64,000 bases of DNA. Source: Eutreptiella sp. 'Long Island Sound 2002' (taxonomy: Eukaryota; Euglenozoa; Euglenophyceae; Eutreptiales; Eutreptiaceae). This document shows positions 54,596-64,000 of the stretch, piece by piece. How positions within the stretch are numbered: the first letter of the stretch is position 1; each line of letters begins with the position of its first letter. The DNA is taken from NCBI GenBank assembly GCA_964036045.1, contig OZ038388.1, forward strand, positions 31,641,759 to 31,705,758, given 5' to 3'. The position numbers and the translations under genes were made by a program. The notes below the pieces were generated by a model, which saw only the letters and a list, made by a program, of their open reading frames with translations, did no database searches and had not been told where the DNA came from.

Positions 54596-56109
54596 TGAAG
54601 GCACCCAGCACGTGCCGGCGGGAGAAATTGCCAGACACGCTCTCCCTGGGCAGGGCGCAAGGGAGCAGTCGGCCGGCGTCACGCTGGCCGGGCGTGTGCC
54701 GACGACGACCGAGGGGGGGGGGGGGGGGCGCCGTGGTGTGGAGGGGGGGGGGGCGCGTGTGCGTGGGGGAGGGTGTGGCTACCTGGGGGCGCGCGTCGCT
54801 GTGAGAGGGACCACCTGTCCGTGTGACCCTGGTTCCCTCCCCCGCCGTGGGGGGAGGGCGTGCGCACCTGTGCGAAACGGAGGCGGGATGGGGGGCGGGA
54901 TGCAGGGACCACCTGTCCGGGGTGCCGCAGGGCCCCGGTTCCCCTTGCTTCCAGCCGCCACTCCCCCGCGACAGGGGAGGGGGCTACGTCCTGCGTGGAG
55001 GTGGAGTAAGGGGGGTGGAGGGGGCGGGGACTATGTATGGTCTATCCCCTGGTGCCCGTCCCTGTGTCCCGTGTGCGGGAGGCCGCGAGGCACGGCCGGC
55101 GGGGGGGTTCAGGCCTGGGCCGGGCGCGTGGGTAGCGGCGGGCGGCCGAGGCGGAGGCGGCGCCATGCGGGTGCGGGGCCCGTGGCGGTCGCGGGGCGGT
55201 GTGGGCGGACCGGCCGGCGGCCGGCGGTGGCATCGAGAGCCCCACTCCATGGGGTCGGCGGGCGCGCTTGGGGCACGCGCGCTGCGCAGGCCTGGCCGTG
55301 GGGGGCGTGTGTGCAAGGGCATCGGCGCGCCCGATGCGGGCCCCACTGTGGGCCGCGGGACCAGCGGCAAGCTGGAAGCGTGGCCTGGGGGCCGAGGCCT
55401 GGGCCGGGCGCGTGGGTAGCGGCGGGCGGCCGAGGCGGAGGCGGCGCCATGCGGGTGCGGGGCCCGTGGCGGCCGCGGGGCGGCGCAGGCGGACCGGCCG
55501 GTGGTCGGCGGCGGCCCTGAGAGCCCCACTCCATGGGGTCGGCGTGCACGTTGGGGGGGGGGGGGGGGGCTGTGGGCGGGCGGGTGGGTGCGCGCGCGAG
55601 GGGGACGGGGGTGCAGTGAGCTCAGCCGCAGAGCGTCACCGTGCGGCCGACCGGGCGGAGGAGCGGCCGGGGGTGGCCAAAGTCGGACGGGGAGCCCGGG
55701 GCGCTCGAGGTGTCGGCGGGGCCGCGGTCGGCGGTGGGGCCCGCACCCCGCTCAGCGGGGACGAATCCCGCCGAGCATCATCCACGGGGGCGAATCCTGG
55801 TGGAGGCGGGGGGGGAGCGCCACGCCGTCCCCTCGCGGCCGAACCGGACCGGGACGGGCCCCGCCGGAGGGATACCGGGGGGGCGGGCGGGGCTGGGCAC
55901 CGGGGCTCCGGGGTCCGGGTCCCTGGTGGTTGTGGGCCGGCGCGGGGGAGACCGGGCGGGCATCTGGGCTGTGGCTGGTGAGGGGGGGCGTGGAAGGGCC
56001 GGGCGGGCTCGGGGGCGAACCCCGGGAGGCCCCCGGGGGCTGGGCGAGGGCTCCCGAGGGCGGCCGTTCCTTGAGGGGGGGGCGGGGGTTGCTCCCCGCC
56101 CGGGCTGCG
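54596..56109 (+). other. GC-rich duplicated segments
   Basis: It contains the second copy of the 52234 segment (54600-54716, 54913-55055). A ~140-base piece (GGCCTGGGCCGGGCGCGTGG ...) is repeated about 292 bases apart (about 55108 and 55400). The second copy of the 53619 segment is at 55618-56080. No gene was recognised; long Gly/Arg/Ala-rich frames are compositional. Confidence 0.7.
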
Positions 56110-59100
56110 CAGGGGCGCCGCGTGGTGCGGTGCAGGGGCGCAGCCGTGTGGGGCGGCGCAGGGGCGCAGCAGTGTGGGGCCGCGCAGGGGTGCAGGGGGT
56201 GGAGGGGTGCAGCGTGCGGCCGCGCAGGGGTGCAGCGTGGGGCCGCGGAGGAGCGCAGCGTGGGGCCGCGTATGGGCGCGGCATGGGGCCGCGCAGGGGC
56301 GCGGCGCGGGGCTGCGCAGGGGTGCAGCGTGGGACTACGCAGGGGCGCAGCGCGGGGCCGCGCATGGGCGCGGCATGGGGCTGCGCAGGGGCGCAGTAGC
56401 GTGGGGCCGCGCAGGGGCGCAGCGTGGGGCTGCGCAGCGGCGCAGCGCGGGGCTGAGCAGGGGCGCGGCATGGGGCTGCGCAGGGGTGCAGTAGCGTGGG
56501 GCTGCGCAGGGGCACAGCGCGGGGCTGAGCAGGGGCGCAGCGTGGGGCTGCGCAGCGGCGCAGCGCAGGGCTGAGCAGGGGCGAAGCGTGGGGCTGCGCA
56601 GGGGCGCAGTAGTGTGGGGCTGCGCAGGGGCGCAGCGCGGGGCAGCGCATGGGCGCGGCATGGGGCTGCGCAGGGGTGCAGTAGCGTGGGGCTGCGCAGG
56701 GGGCAAGGTGGGGCTGCGCAGGGGCGCAGCGCGGGGCTGAGCAGGGGCGCAGCGTGGGGCTGCGCAGGGGCGCAGTAGTGTGGGGCTGTGCAGGGGCGCA
56801 GCGCGGGGCAGCGCATGGGCGCGGCATGGGGCTGCGCAGGGGTGCAGTAGCGTGGGGCTGCGCAGGGGGCAAGGTGGGGCTGCGCAGGGGCGCAGCGTGG
56901 GGCTTCGCAGGGGCGCAGCGCGGGGCTGAGCAGGGGCGCAGCGCGGGGCTGAGCAGGGGCGCAGCGTGGGGCTGCGCAGGGGCGCAGCGCGGGGCTTAGC
57001 AAGGGCGTAACGTGGGGCTGCGCAGGGGCGCAGTAGTGTGGGGCTGCGCAGGGGCGCAGCGTGGGGTTGGGCAGGGGCGCAGCGTGGGGTCGCGCCGGAG
57101 TGCAGCGTGGGTCCGCGCATGGGCGCGGCATGGGACCGCGCAGGGCCCCAGCGCGGGGCCGCGTAGGGGCGCGGCATGGGGCTGCGCCGGGGCGCAGCAG
57201 CGCTGGGCTGCGCAGGGGCGCACCGTGGGGCTGCGCGGGGGCGCGGCATGGGGCCGTGAAGGGGCGCAGCAGCGTGGGGCTGCGCAGGGGCGCAGCGTGG
57301 GGCTGAGTAGGGGCGCAGCGTGGGGCTGCGCAGGGGCGCAGCGTGGGGCGGCGCAGGGGCGTAGCAGCGTGGGGCTGCGCAGGGGCGCAGCAGCGTGGGG
57401 CTGCGCCGGGGCGCGGCATGGGGGCGTGAAGGGGCGCAGCAGCGTGGGGCTGCGCAGGGGCGCAGCGTGGGGCTGAGTAGGGGCGCAGCGTGGGGCTGCG
57501 CATGGGCAGGCGCGGTGCGGCGCAGGGGCGCAGCAGTGTGGGGCGGCGCAGGGGCGCAGCAGTGTGGGGCTGCGCGGGGGCGCAGCGCGGGGCCGCGCAG
57601 GGGCGCAGCAGCGTGGGGCTGCGCAGGGGCGCAGCTAGGGGCCGCGCATGGGCGCGGCATGGGGCCGTGGAGGGGTGCAGCAGCGTGGGGTTGCGCAGGG
57701 GCGCAGCGTGGGGCCGCGTATGGGCGTGGCATGGGGCCGTGAAGGGGCGCGGCGCGGGGCCGCGCAGGGGCGCAGCAGCGTGGGGCTGCGCAGGGGCGTA
57801 GCAGCGCGGGGCTGCGCCGGGGCGTAGCATGGGGCCGCGAATGGGGCGCAGCGGTGGGCTGCGTAGGGGCGCAGCAGCGTTGGGCTGCGCTGGGGCGCAG
57901 CGTGGGGCTGCGCGGGGGCGCGGCAAGGGGCCGTGTAGGGGCGCAGCAGCGTGGGGCTGCGCAGGGGCGCAGCGTGGGGCTTAGTAGGGGCGCAGCGCGG
58001 GGCTGCGCAAGGGCGCAGCGTGGGGCGGCGCAGGGGCGTAGCAGTGTGGGGCTGCGCAGGGGCGTAGCGCGGGGTTGCGCAGGGGCGCAGCAGCGTGGGG
58101 CTGCGTAGGGGCGCAAAGGTTTGGGGCGGCGGGGGGTCGTAGGCTGCGCCGGGGCGCAGCAGCGTGGGGCTGCGCTGGAGGGCAGCGTGGGGCTGCGCCG
58201 GGGCGCGGCATGGGGGCGTGAAGGGGCGCAGCAGCGTGGGGCTGCGCAGGGGCGCAGCGTGGGGCTGAGTAGGGGCGCAGCGTGGGGCTGCGCATGGGCA
58301 GGCGCGGTGCGGCGCAGGGGCGCAGCAGTGTGGGGCGGCGCAGGGGCGCAGCAGTGTGGGGCTGCGCGGGGGCGCAGCGTGGGGCCGCGCAGGGGCGCAG
58401 CAGCGTGGGGCTGCGCAGGGGCGCAGCTAGGGGCCGCGCATGGGCGCGGCATGGGGCCGTGGAGGGGTGCAGCAGCGTGGGGCTGCGCAGGGGCGCAGCG
58501 TGGGGCCGCGTATGGGCGTGGCATGGGGCCGTGAAGGGGCGCGGCGCGGGGCCGCGCAGGGGCGCAGCAGCGTGGGGCTGCGCAGGGGCGTAGCAGCGCG
58601 GGGCTGCGCCGGGGCGTAGCATGGGGCCGCGAATGGGGCGCAGCGGTGGGCTGCGTAGGGGCGCAGCAGCGTTGGGCTGCGCTGGGGCGCAGCGTGGGGC
58701 TGCGCGGGGGCGCGGCAAGGGGCCGTGTAGGGGCGCAGCAGCGTGGGGCTGCGCAGGGGCGCAGCGTGGGGCTTAGTAGGGGCGCAGCGCGGGGCTGCGC
58801 AAGGGCGCAGCGTGGGGCGGCGCAGGGGCGTAGCAGTGTTGGGCTGCGCAGGGGCGTAGCGCGGGGTTGCGCAGGGGCGCAGCAGCGTGGGGCTACGTAG
58901 GGGCGCAAAGGTTTGGGGCGGCCTGGGGTCGTAGGCTGCGCCGGGGCGCAGCAGCGTGGGGCTGCGCTGGAGGGCAGCGTGGGGCTGCGCAGGGGAGCAG
59001 CAGCGTGGGGCTGCGCAGGGGCGCAGCAGCGTGGGGCTGCGCAGGAGGGCAGCGTGGGGCTGCGCAGGGGAGCAGCAGCGTGGGGCTGCGCAGGGGCGCA

Positions 59101-62100
59101 GCAGCGTGGGGCTGCGCTGGAGGGCAGCGTGGGGCTGCGCAGGGGCGCAGCAGCTTGGGGCTGCGCTGGAGGGCAGCGTGGGGGTGCGCAGGGGCGTAGC
59201 AGCCCGGGGCTGGGCAGGGGCGTAGTAGCGTGGGGCTGCGCAGGGGCGCGGCAGCCAGGGCTGTGCAGGGGCGCAGCGGCGTGGGGCTAGGCAGGGGCGT
59301 GGCAGCGTGGGCGCAGCAACCTTGGGCTGCGTAGGGGCGCAGTAGTGCGGGGCTGCGCAGGGGCGCAGCGCGGAGTTGCGCAGGGGCGCAGCGTGGGGCT
59401 GCGCAGGGGCGCAGCGCGGGGTTGCGCAGGGGCGCCACAGCGTGGGGCTGGGCAGGGGCGTAGCAGCGTGGGCGCGGCAACCTGGGGCTGCGCCGGGGCG
59501 CAGCAGCGTGGGGCCGCGCTGGAGGGCAGCTCGGGGCTGCGCAGGGGCGCAGCAGCGTGGGAGCAGCGTGGGGCTGCGCTGGAGTGCAGCGTGGGGCTGG
59601 GCAGGGGCGCAACAGCGTGGGGCTGCGCCGGGGCGCAGCAGCGTGGGGCTGCGCTGGAGGGCAGCGTGGGGCTGCGCAGGGGCGCAACGGCGTGGGGCTG
59701 TGTAGGGGAGCAGCAGCGTGGGGCTGCGCAGGGGCGTAGCAGCCCGGGGCTGGGCAGGGGCGTAGTAGCGTGGGGCTGCGCAGGGGCGCGGCAGCCAGGG
59801 CTGCGCAGGGGCGCAGCTGCGTGGGGCTGGGCAGGGGCGTGGCAGCGTGGGCGCAGTAACCTGGGGCTGCGTAGGGGCGCAGCAGCGTGGGGCTGCGCTG
59901 GAGTGCAGCGTGGGGCTGCGCAGGGGCGCAGCAACGTGGTGCTGCGTAGGGGCGCAGCAGCCCGGGGCTGGGCAGGGGCGCAGTAGCGTGGGACTGCGCA
60001 GGGGCGCAGCAGCGTGGGGCTGCGCTGGAGTGCAGCGTGGGGCTGCGCAGGGGTGCAGCAGCGTGGGGCTGCGCAGGGGCGTAGCAGTGTGCAGCTGCGC
60101 TGGAGGGCAGCGTGGGGCTGCACAGGGGTGCACTAGCGTGGGGCTGCGCAGGGGCGCGGCAGCCAGGGCTGTGCAGGGGCGCAGCAGCGTGGGGCTGTGC
60201 AGGGGCGTAGCAGCGTGGGCGCAGCAACCTGGGGCTGCGTAGGGGCGCAGCAGCGTGGGGCTGCGCTGGAGTGCAGCGTGGCGTTGCGCAGGGGTGCAGC
60301 AGCGTGGGGCTGCGCAGGGGCGTAGCAGTGTGCAGCTGCGCTGGAGGGCAGCGTGGGGCTGCGCAGGGGTGCAGTAGCGTGGGGCTGCGCAGGGGCGCGG
60401 CAGCCAGGGCTGTGCAGGGGCGCAGCCGCGTGGGGCTGTGCAGGGGCGTAGCAGCGTGGGCGCAGCAACCTGGGGCTGCGTAGGGGCGCAGCAGCGTGGG
60501 GCTGCGCTGGAGTGCAGCGTGGGGTTGCATAGGGGCGCAGCAGCGGAGGGCTGCGTTGGAGTGCAGCGTGGGGCTGCGCAGGGGTGCAGCAGCGTGGGGC
60601 TGCCCTGGAGTGCAGTGTGGGGCTGCGCAGGGGCGCAGCAGCGTGGGGCTGCCCTGGAGTGCAGCGTGGGGCTGCGTAGGGGCGCAGCAGCGCGGGGCTG
60701 CGGTGGAGTGCAGCGTGGGGCTGCGTAGGGGCGCAGCAGCGTGGGGCTGCACTGGGGTGCAGCGTGGGGCTGCGCTGGAGTGCAGCGTGGCGCTGCGTAG
60801 GGGCGCAGCAGCGTGGGGCTGCGCTGGAGTGCAGCGTGGGGCTGCGTAGGGGCGCAGCAGCGTGGGGCTGCGCTGGAGTGCAGTGTGGGGCTGCGTAGGG
60901 GCGCAGCAGCGTGGGGCTGCGTTGGAGTGCAGCGTGGGGCTGCGTAGGGGCGCAGCAGCGTGGGGCTGCGTTGGAGTGCAGCGTGGGGCTGCGCAGGGGC
61001 GCAGCAGCGTGGGGCTGCGAAGGGGCGCAGCAGCGTGGGCGCAGCAACCTGGGGCTGCGCAAGGGCGCAGCAGCGCGGGGCTGCGCTGGAGTGCAGCGTG
61101 GGGCTGCGTAGGGGCGTAGCAGCGTGGGGCTGCGCTGGAGTGCAGCGTGGGGCTGCGTAGGGGCGCAGCAGCGTGGGGCTGCGCTGGGGTGCAGCGTGGG
61201 GCTGCGTAGGGGCGCAGCAGCGTGGGGCTGCGCTGGAGTGCAGCGTGGCGCTGCGTAGGGGCGCAGCAGCGTGGGGCTGCGCTGGAGTGCAGCGTGGGGC
61301 TGCGTAGGGGCGCAGCAGCGTGGGGCTGCGCTGGAGTGCAGCGTGGGGCTGCATAGGGGCGCAGCAGCGTGGGGCTGCGTTGGAGTGCAGCGTGGGGCTG
61401 CGTAGGGGCGCAGCAGCGTGGGGCTGCGTTGGAGTGCAGCGTGGGGCTGCGCAGGGGCGCAGCAGCGTGGGGCTGCGCAGGGGCGCAGCAGCGTGGGCGC
61501 AGCAACCTGGGGCTGCGCAGGGGCGCAGCAGCGCGGGGCTGCGCTGGAGTGCAGCGTGGGGCTGCGTAGGGGCGTAGCAGCGTGGGGCTGCGCTGGAGTG
61601 CAGCGTGGGGCTGCGTAGGGGCGCAGCAGCGTGGGGCTGCGCTGGGGTGCAGCGTGGGGCTGCGTAGGGGCGCAGCAGCGTGGGGCTGCGCTGGAGTGCA
61701 GCGTGGCGCTGCGTAGGGGCGCAGCAGCGTGGGGCTGCGCTGGAGTGCAACGTGGGGCTGCGTAGGGGCGCAGCAGCGTGGGGCTGCGCTGGAGTGCAGC
61801 GTGGGGCTGCGTAGGGGCGCAGCAGCGTGGGGCTGCGCTGGAGTGCAGCGTGGGGCTGCGTAGGGGCGCAGCAGCGTGGGGCTGCGTTGGAGTGCAGCGT
61901 GGGGCTGCGTAGGGGCGCAGCAGCGTGGGGCTGCGCTGGAGTGCAACGTGGGGCTGCGTAGGGGCGCAGCAGCGTGGGGCTGCGCTGGAGTGCAGCGTGG
62001 GGCTGCGTAGGGGCGCAGCAGCGTGGGGCTGCGTTGGAGTGCAGCGTGGGGCTGCGTAGGGGCGCAGCAGCGTGGGGCTGCGTTGGAGTGCAGCGTGGGG

Positions 62101-62900
62101 CTGCGCAGGGGCGCAGCAGCGTGGGCGCAGCAACCTGGGGCTGCGTAGGGGCGCAGCAGCGCGGGGCTGCGCTGGAGTGCAGCGTGGGGCTGCGTAGGGG
62201 CGCAGCAGCGTGGGGCTGCGCTGGAGTGCAGCGTGGGGCTGCGTAGGGGCGCAGCAGCGTGGGGCTGCGCTGGAGTGCAGCGTGGGGCTGCGTAGGGGCG
62301 CAGCAGCGTGGGGCTGCGTTGGAGTGCAGCGTGGGGCTGCGCAGGGGCGCAGCAGCGTGGGGCTGCGCAGGGGCGCAGCGCGGAGCAGCCCCGGGGGGCA
62401 GCGTGGGGCCGTGGAGGGGTGCGGCGTGGGGCTGCGCAGGAGCGCAGCAGCGTGGGGCTGCGCGGGGGCGCAGCGAGCGGCGGCGCAGTGGCGGGAGTCT
62501 GCGCAGGGGCACATCATGGGGCTGCGTATGAGCGCGGCGCGGAGCTGCGCAGGGGCGCAGCAGTGTGGGGCTGCACAGGGGCGCAGCAGCGTGGGGCTGC
62601 GCAAAGGTGTTGTATGTGGCTGCATAGGGGCGCAGCGTGGGGCTGCGCGGGGGCGCAGTGGCGTGGGGCCGCGCACGGGCGCAGCAGCGTGGGGCTGTGC
62701 AGGGGCGCAGCAGCGTGGGGCCGCGCGGGGGCGCTGCAGCGTGGGGCTGCGCAGGGGTGCTGCAGTGTGGGGATGCGAAGGGGCGCAGCATGGGGCTGCG
62801 CATGGGCGCGGCAGCATGGGGCTGTGCAGGGGCGCAGCAATGCGGGGCCACGCAGGGGCGCAGCAGCGTGTGGCTGCGCAGGGGCGCAGCGGCGTGGGGC
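56110..62900 (+). repeat. G-rich minisatellite array with higher-order periods
   Basis: Built from short words GGGGCTGCGCAGGGGCGCAGC and GCGTGGGGCTGCGCTGGAGT, giving units of roughly 24-26 and 49 bases. Higher-order copies are visible: a ~792-base tandem pair (about 57340-58131 and 58132-58923, compare CGCAAAGGTTTGGGGC at 58113 and 58905) and a ~458-base period around 60860-61780. The + strand is strongly G-rich throughout. Very long open frames on the minus strand (hundreds to 1511 codons of Ala/Pro/Arg/Cys) come from the repeats and have no domain. Confidence 0.93.
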
Positions 62901-64000
62901 TGTCGTGTAGGGTAGAGGAAGGGGTGGCGTGAGGGCGGCGGGGGGTGTGGGGCCCTGCTCAATAGACAACGGTCCAGAGTCGGGCCCCTGGTGGGCGGTC
63001 GGGGGCGGCGTGGGGTGCGTTGGGGGCGTGCCGTGGGGTGGTGTGGGGGTGTGGCCTGCTACCTAGCCTTTCACTACGAGGATGTGGCGAGGAAGACGCA
63101 GGGGAACTGAGGCCGGAAAGCCTGGGGATGGGGGCTGGGGCGCTGGCGGCGGGTTATCCCTGGCTGGGATGGCCGGGGTGCCCTGGGGTCCCGTGGGGGC
63201 GGAGGCTCCCCACGTCGGCCGGGTGAGAAACCACGACCTGTGTTTCCGTCACCGAAGTTCTTAGGTTTCTACCCCAGGAACTTACCCGCCGCGGGGACTG
63301 TGGGCCGGGACGGCCAAGGGGGATGACAATGAAGAGGAAATGGGGGGCCAGGATGAGCCTGGCGGTCGGCACCTTCCCGCGGCCTGGGGGAGGCCGTTGC
63401 CCGGGGCTATTCCCTTCCTCCCGTGGCCGTGGTGCTGTGGTGGGTGGTGGTGTGGTTACCTCCCAACGGGTGTCTGTGCCCGGTGCCGTGGGTACAGACC
63501 CCCGTTGGGGGCGGGTACGAAGCGCCCGGTCGCCTCGCCCCCCTTGCACAACAGCCCGCCAGGCGCCGGTTGGCCGGTGGCGCCAGCTGTCGTGGGGGGG
63601 GGCGCTCGGGGCAGTGCGGGGCCCCTCCGCTCTCCTGGCGGCCCGCACTGCCCATATAATGCATCAAGGAGCGGCGCGGGCTCGTACCGCACGCGCGGGC
63701 CGCGCCGCCCCAGCCGGGGTGGGGGACAGGGGGGGGTCAAAGGGGTCGCGGCAGGCGGATGGAGGGTGGCGGGGGCTCGTACCGCGCACCGGCGGGCCCC
63801 ACCACCCTCCAGTCGGGTGGCGCAGCTGCTGGGGTTCTGGGGGCCCCACCCAGGGGCCTTCGGCCCCCCCCGTGCGGTTTTGGTGTGGGGGAGGGGAGGC
63901 AAAGGCCACTCGCGGCCATGACACATGGTGCATAGGGCATAGGGAGGGAGGTATGACACATGCAACGCCATGATGCGTTATGGCAGGGGGAAGGGGTGCA
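62901..64000 (+). other. GC-rich non-repetitive right end
   Basis: After the G-rich array the sequence is less repetitive. It includes ACCGAAGTTCTTAGGTTTCT near 63252 and two GGGGCTCGTACCGC-like pieces (about 63675 and 63771). Open frames overlap on both strands and none shows a recognisable family, so I call no gene. I looked for rRNA landmarks and saw none. Confidence 0.5.

Noticed and set aside
53619-56100. Possible rDNA spacer or rRNA gene in the GC-rich duplicated segments
   Set aside because: I looked for conserved 18S, 5.8S and 28S landmarks and saw none; the spacer idea cannot be supported from this window.
55752-62962. Minus-strand frames of 724, 857, 1017, 894 and 1511 codons (Ala/Pro/Arg/Cys-rich)
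   Set aside because: All six frames are open in GC-rich minisatellites because stop codons are AT-rich; the translations just repeat the array.

Overview
This is nuclear DNA of a eukaryote. Four exons of a mitochondrial-type HSP70 gene with GT-AG introns, a Helitron-class transposon in two copies and very heavy tandem repetition leave no room for a prokaryotic reading. A unicellular alga, possibly a green one, is my best guess from the GC-rich flank and repeat style, but nothing here fixes the lineage. I saw no tRNA, rRNA or CRISPR.

Left block, 1-45030: an AT-leaning, repeat-built region bounded on both sides by 12-bp minisatellite arrays in the same orientation (1-1740 and 43986-45030). Between them a macro-unit is repeated: (i) a ~600-bp satellite array full of palindromes, (ii) a decayed satellite tail, (iii) a cluster of short hairpins, (iv) a Helitron Rep/helicase gene set, (v) a ~109-bp tandem array built around the same hairpin, (vi) a ~320-bp module with nested inverted repeats, then satellite again. 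Copy 1 spans about 9200-22080 and copy 2 about 24390-38020; a third satellite array lies at 40780-43985.

Each Helitron set has a zinc-ribbon ORF ending in 12-residue repeats, then, in the same frame after a shared TAA, a very long Rep (HUH, two-tyrosine) plus PIF1-type helicase protein. Its C-terminus carries a C2H2-like finger and a DnaJ-type J-domain, an unusual end for a Helitron protein. Copy 1 is broken by a 1.86-kb inverted insertion that decodes as a tandem duplication followed by an inversion. Copy 2 is collinear but has one TGA just after the Walker A motif and a damaged helicase motif.

The most interesting non-coding signal is a hairpin family that recurs dozens of times: the stem sequence changes, but both arms change together, around a constant unpaired T and a GCTTT loop. 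It occurs singly and as satellite arrays, always on the same strand as the Rep/helicase genes. The ~320-bp module also shows stem-preserving changes between its four copies.

Right block, 45031-64000: GC-rich. Four exons of the HSP70 gene (46050-51673) keep a single reading frame across three introns, but the first and last parts of the protein are not visible. From about 51700 the sequence turns into ATGGT pentamer arrays, a 50-bp GC-rich minisatellite, duplicated GC-rich segments, and a 6.8-kb strongly G-rich array (56110-62900) with higher-order periods. Long open frames in these repeats are artefacts of repeat length and composition.
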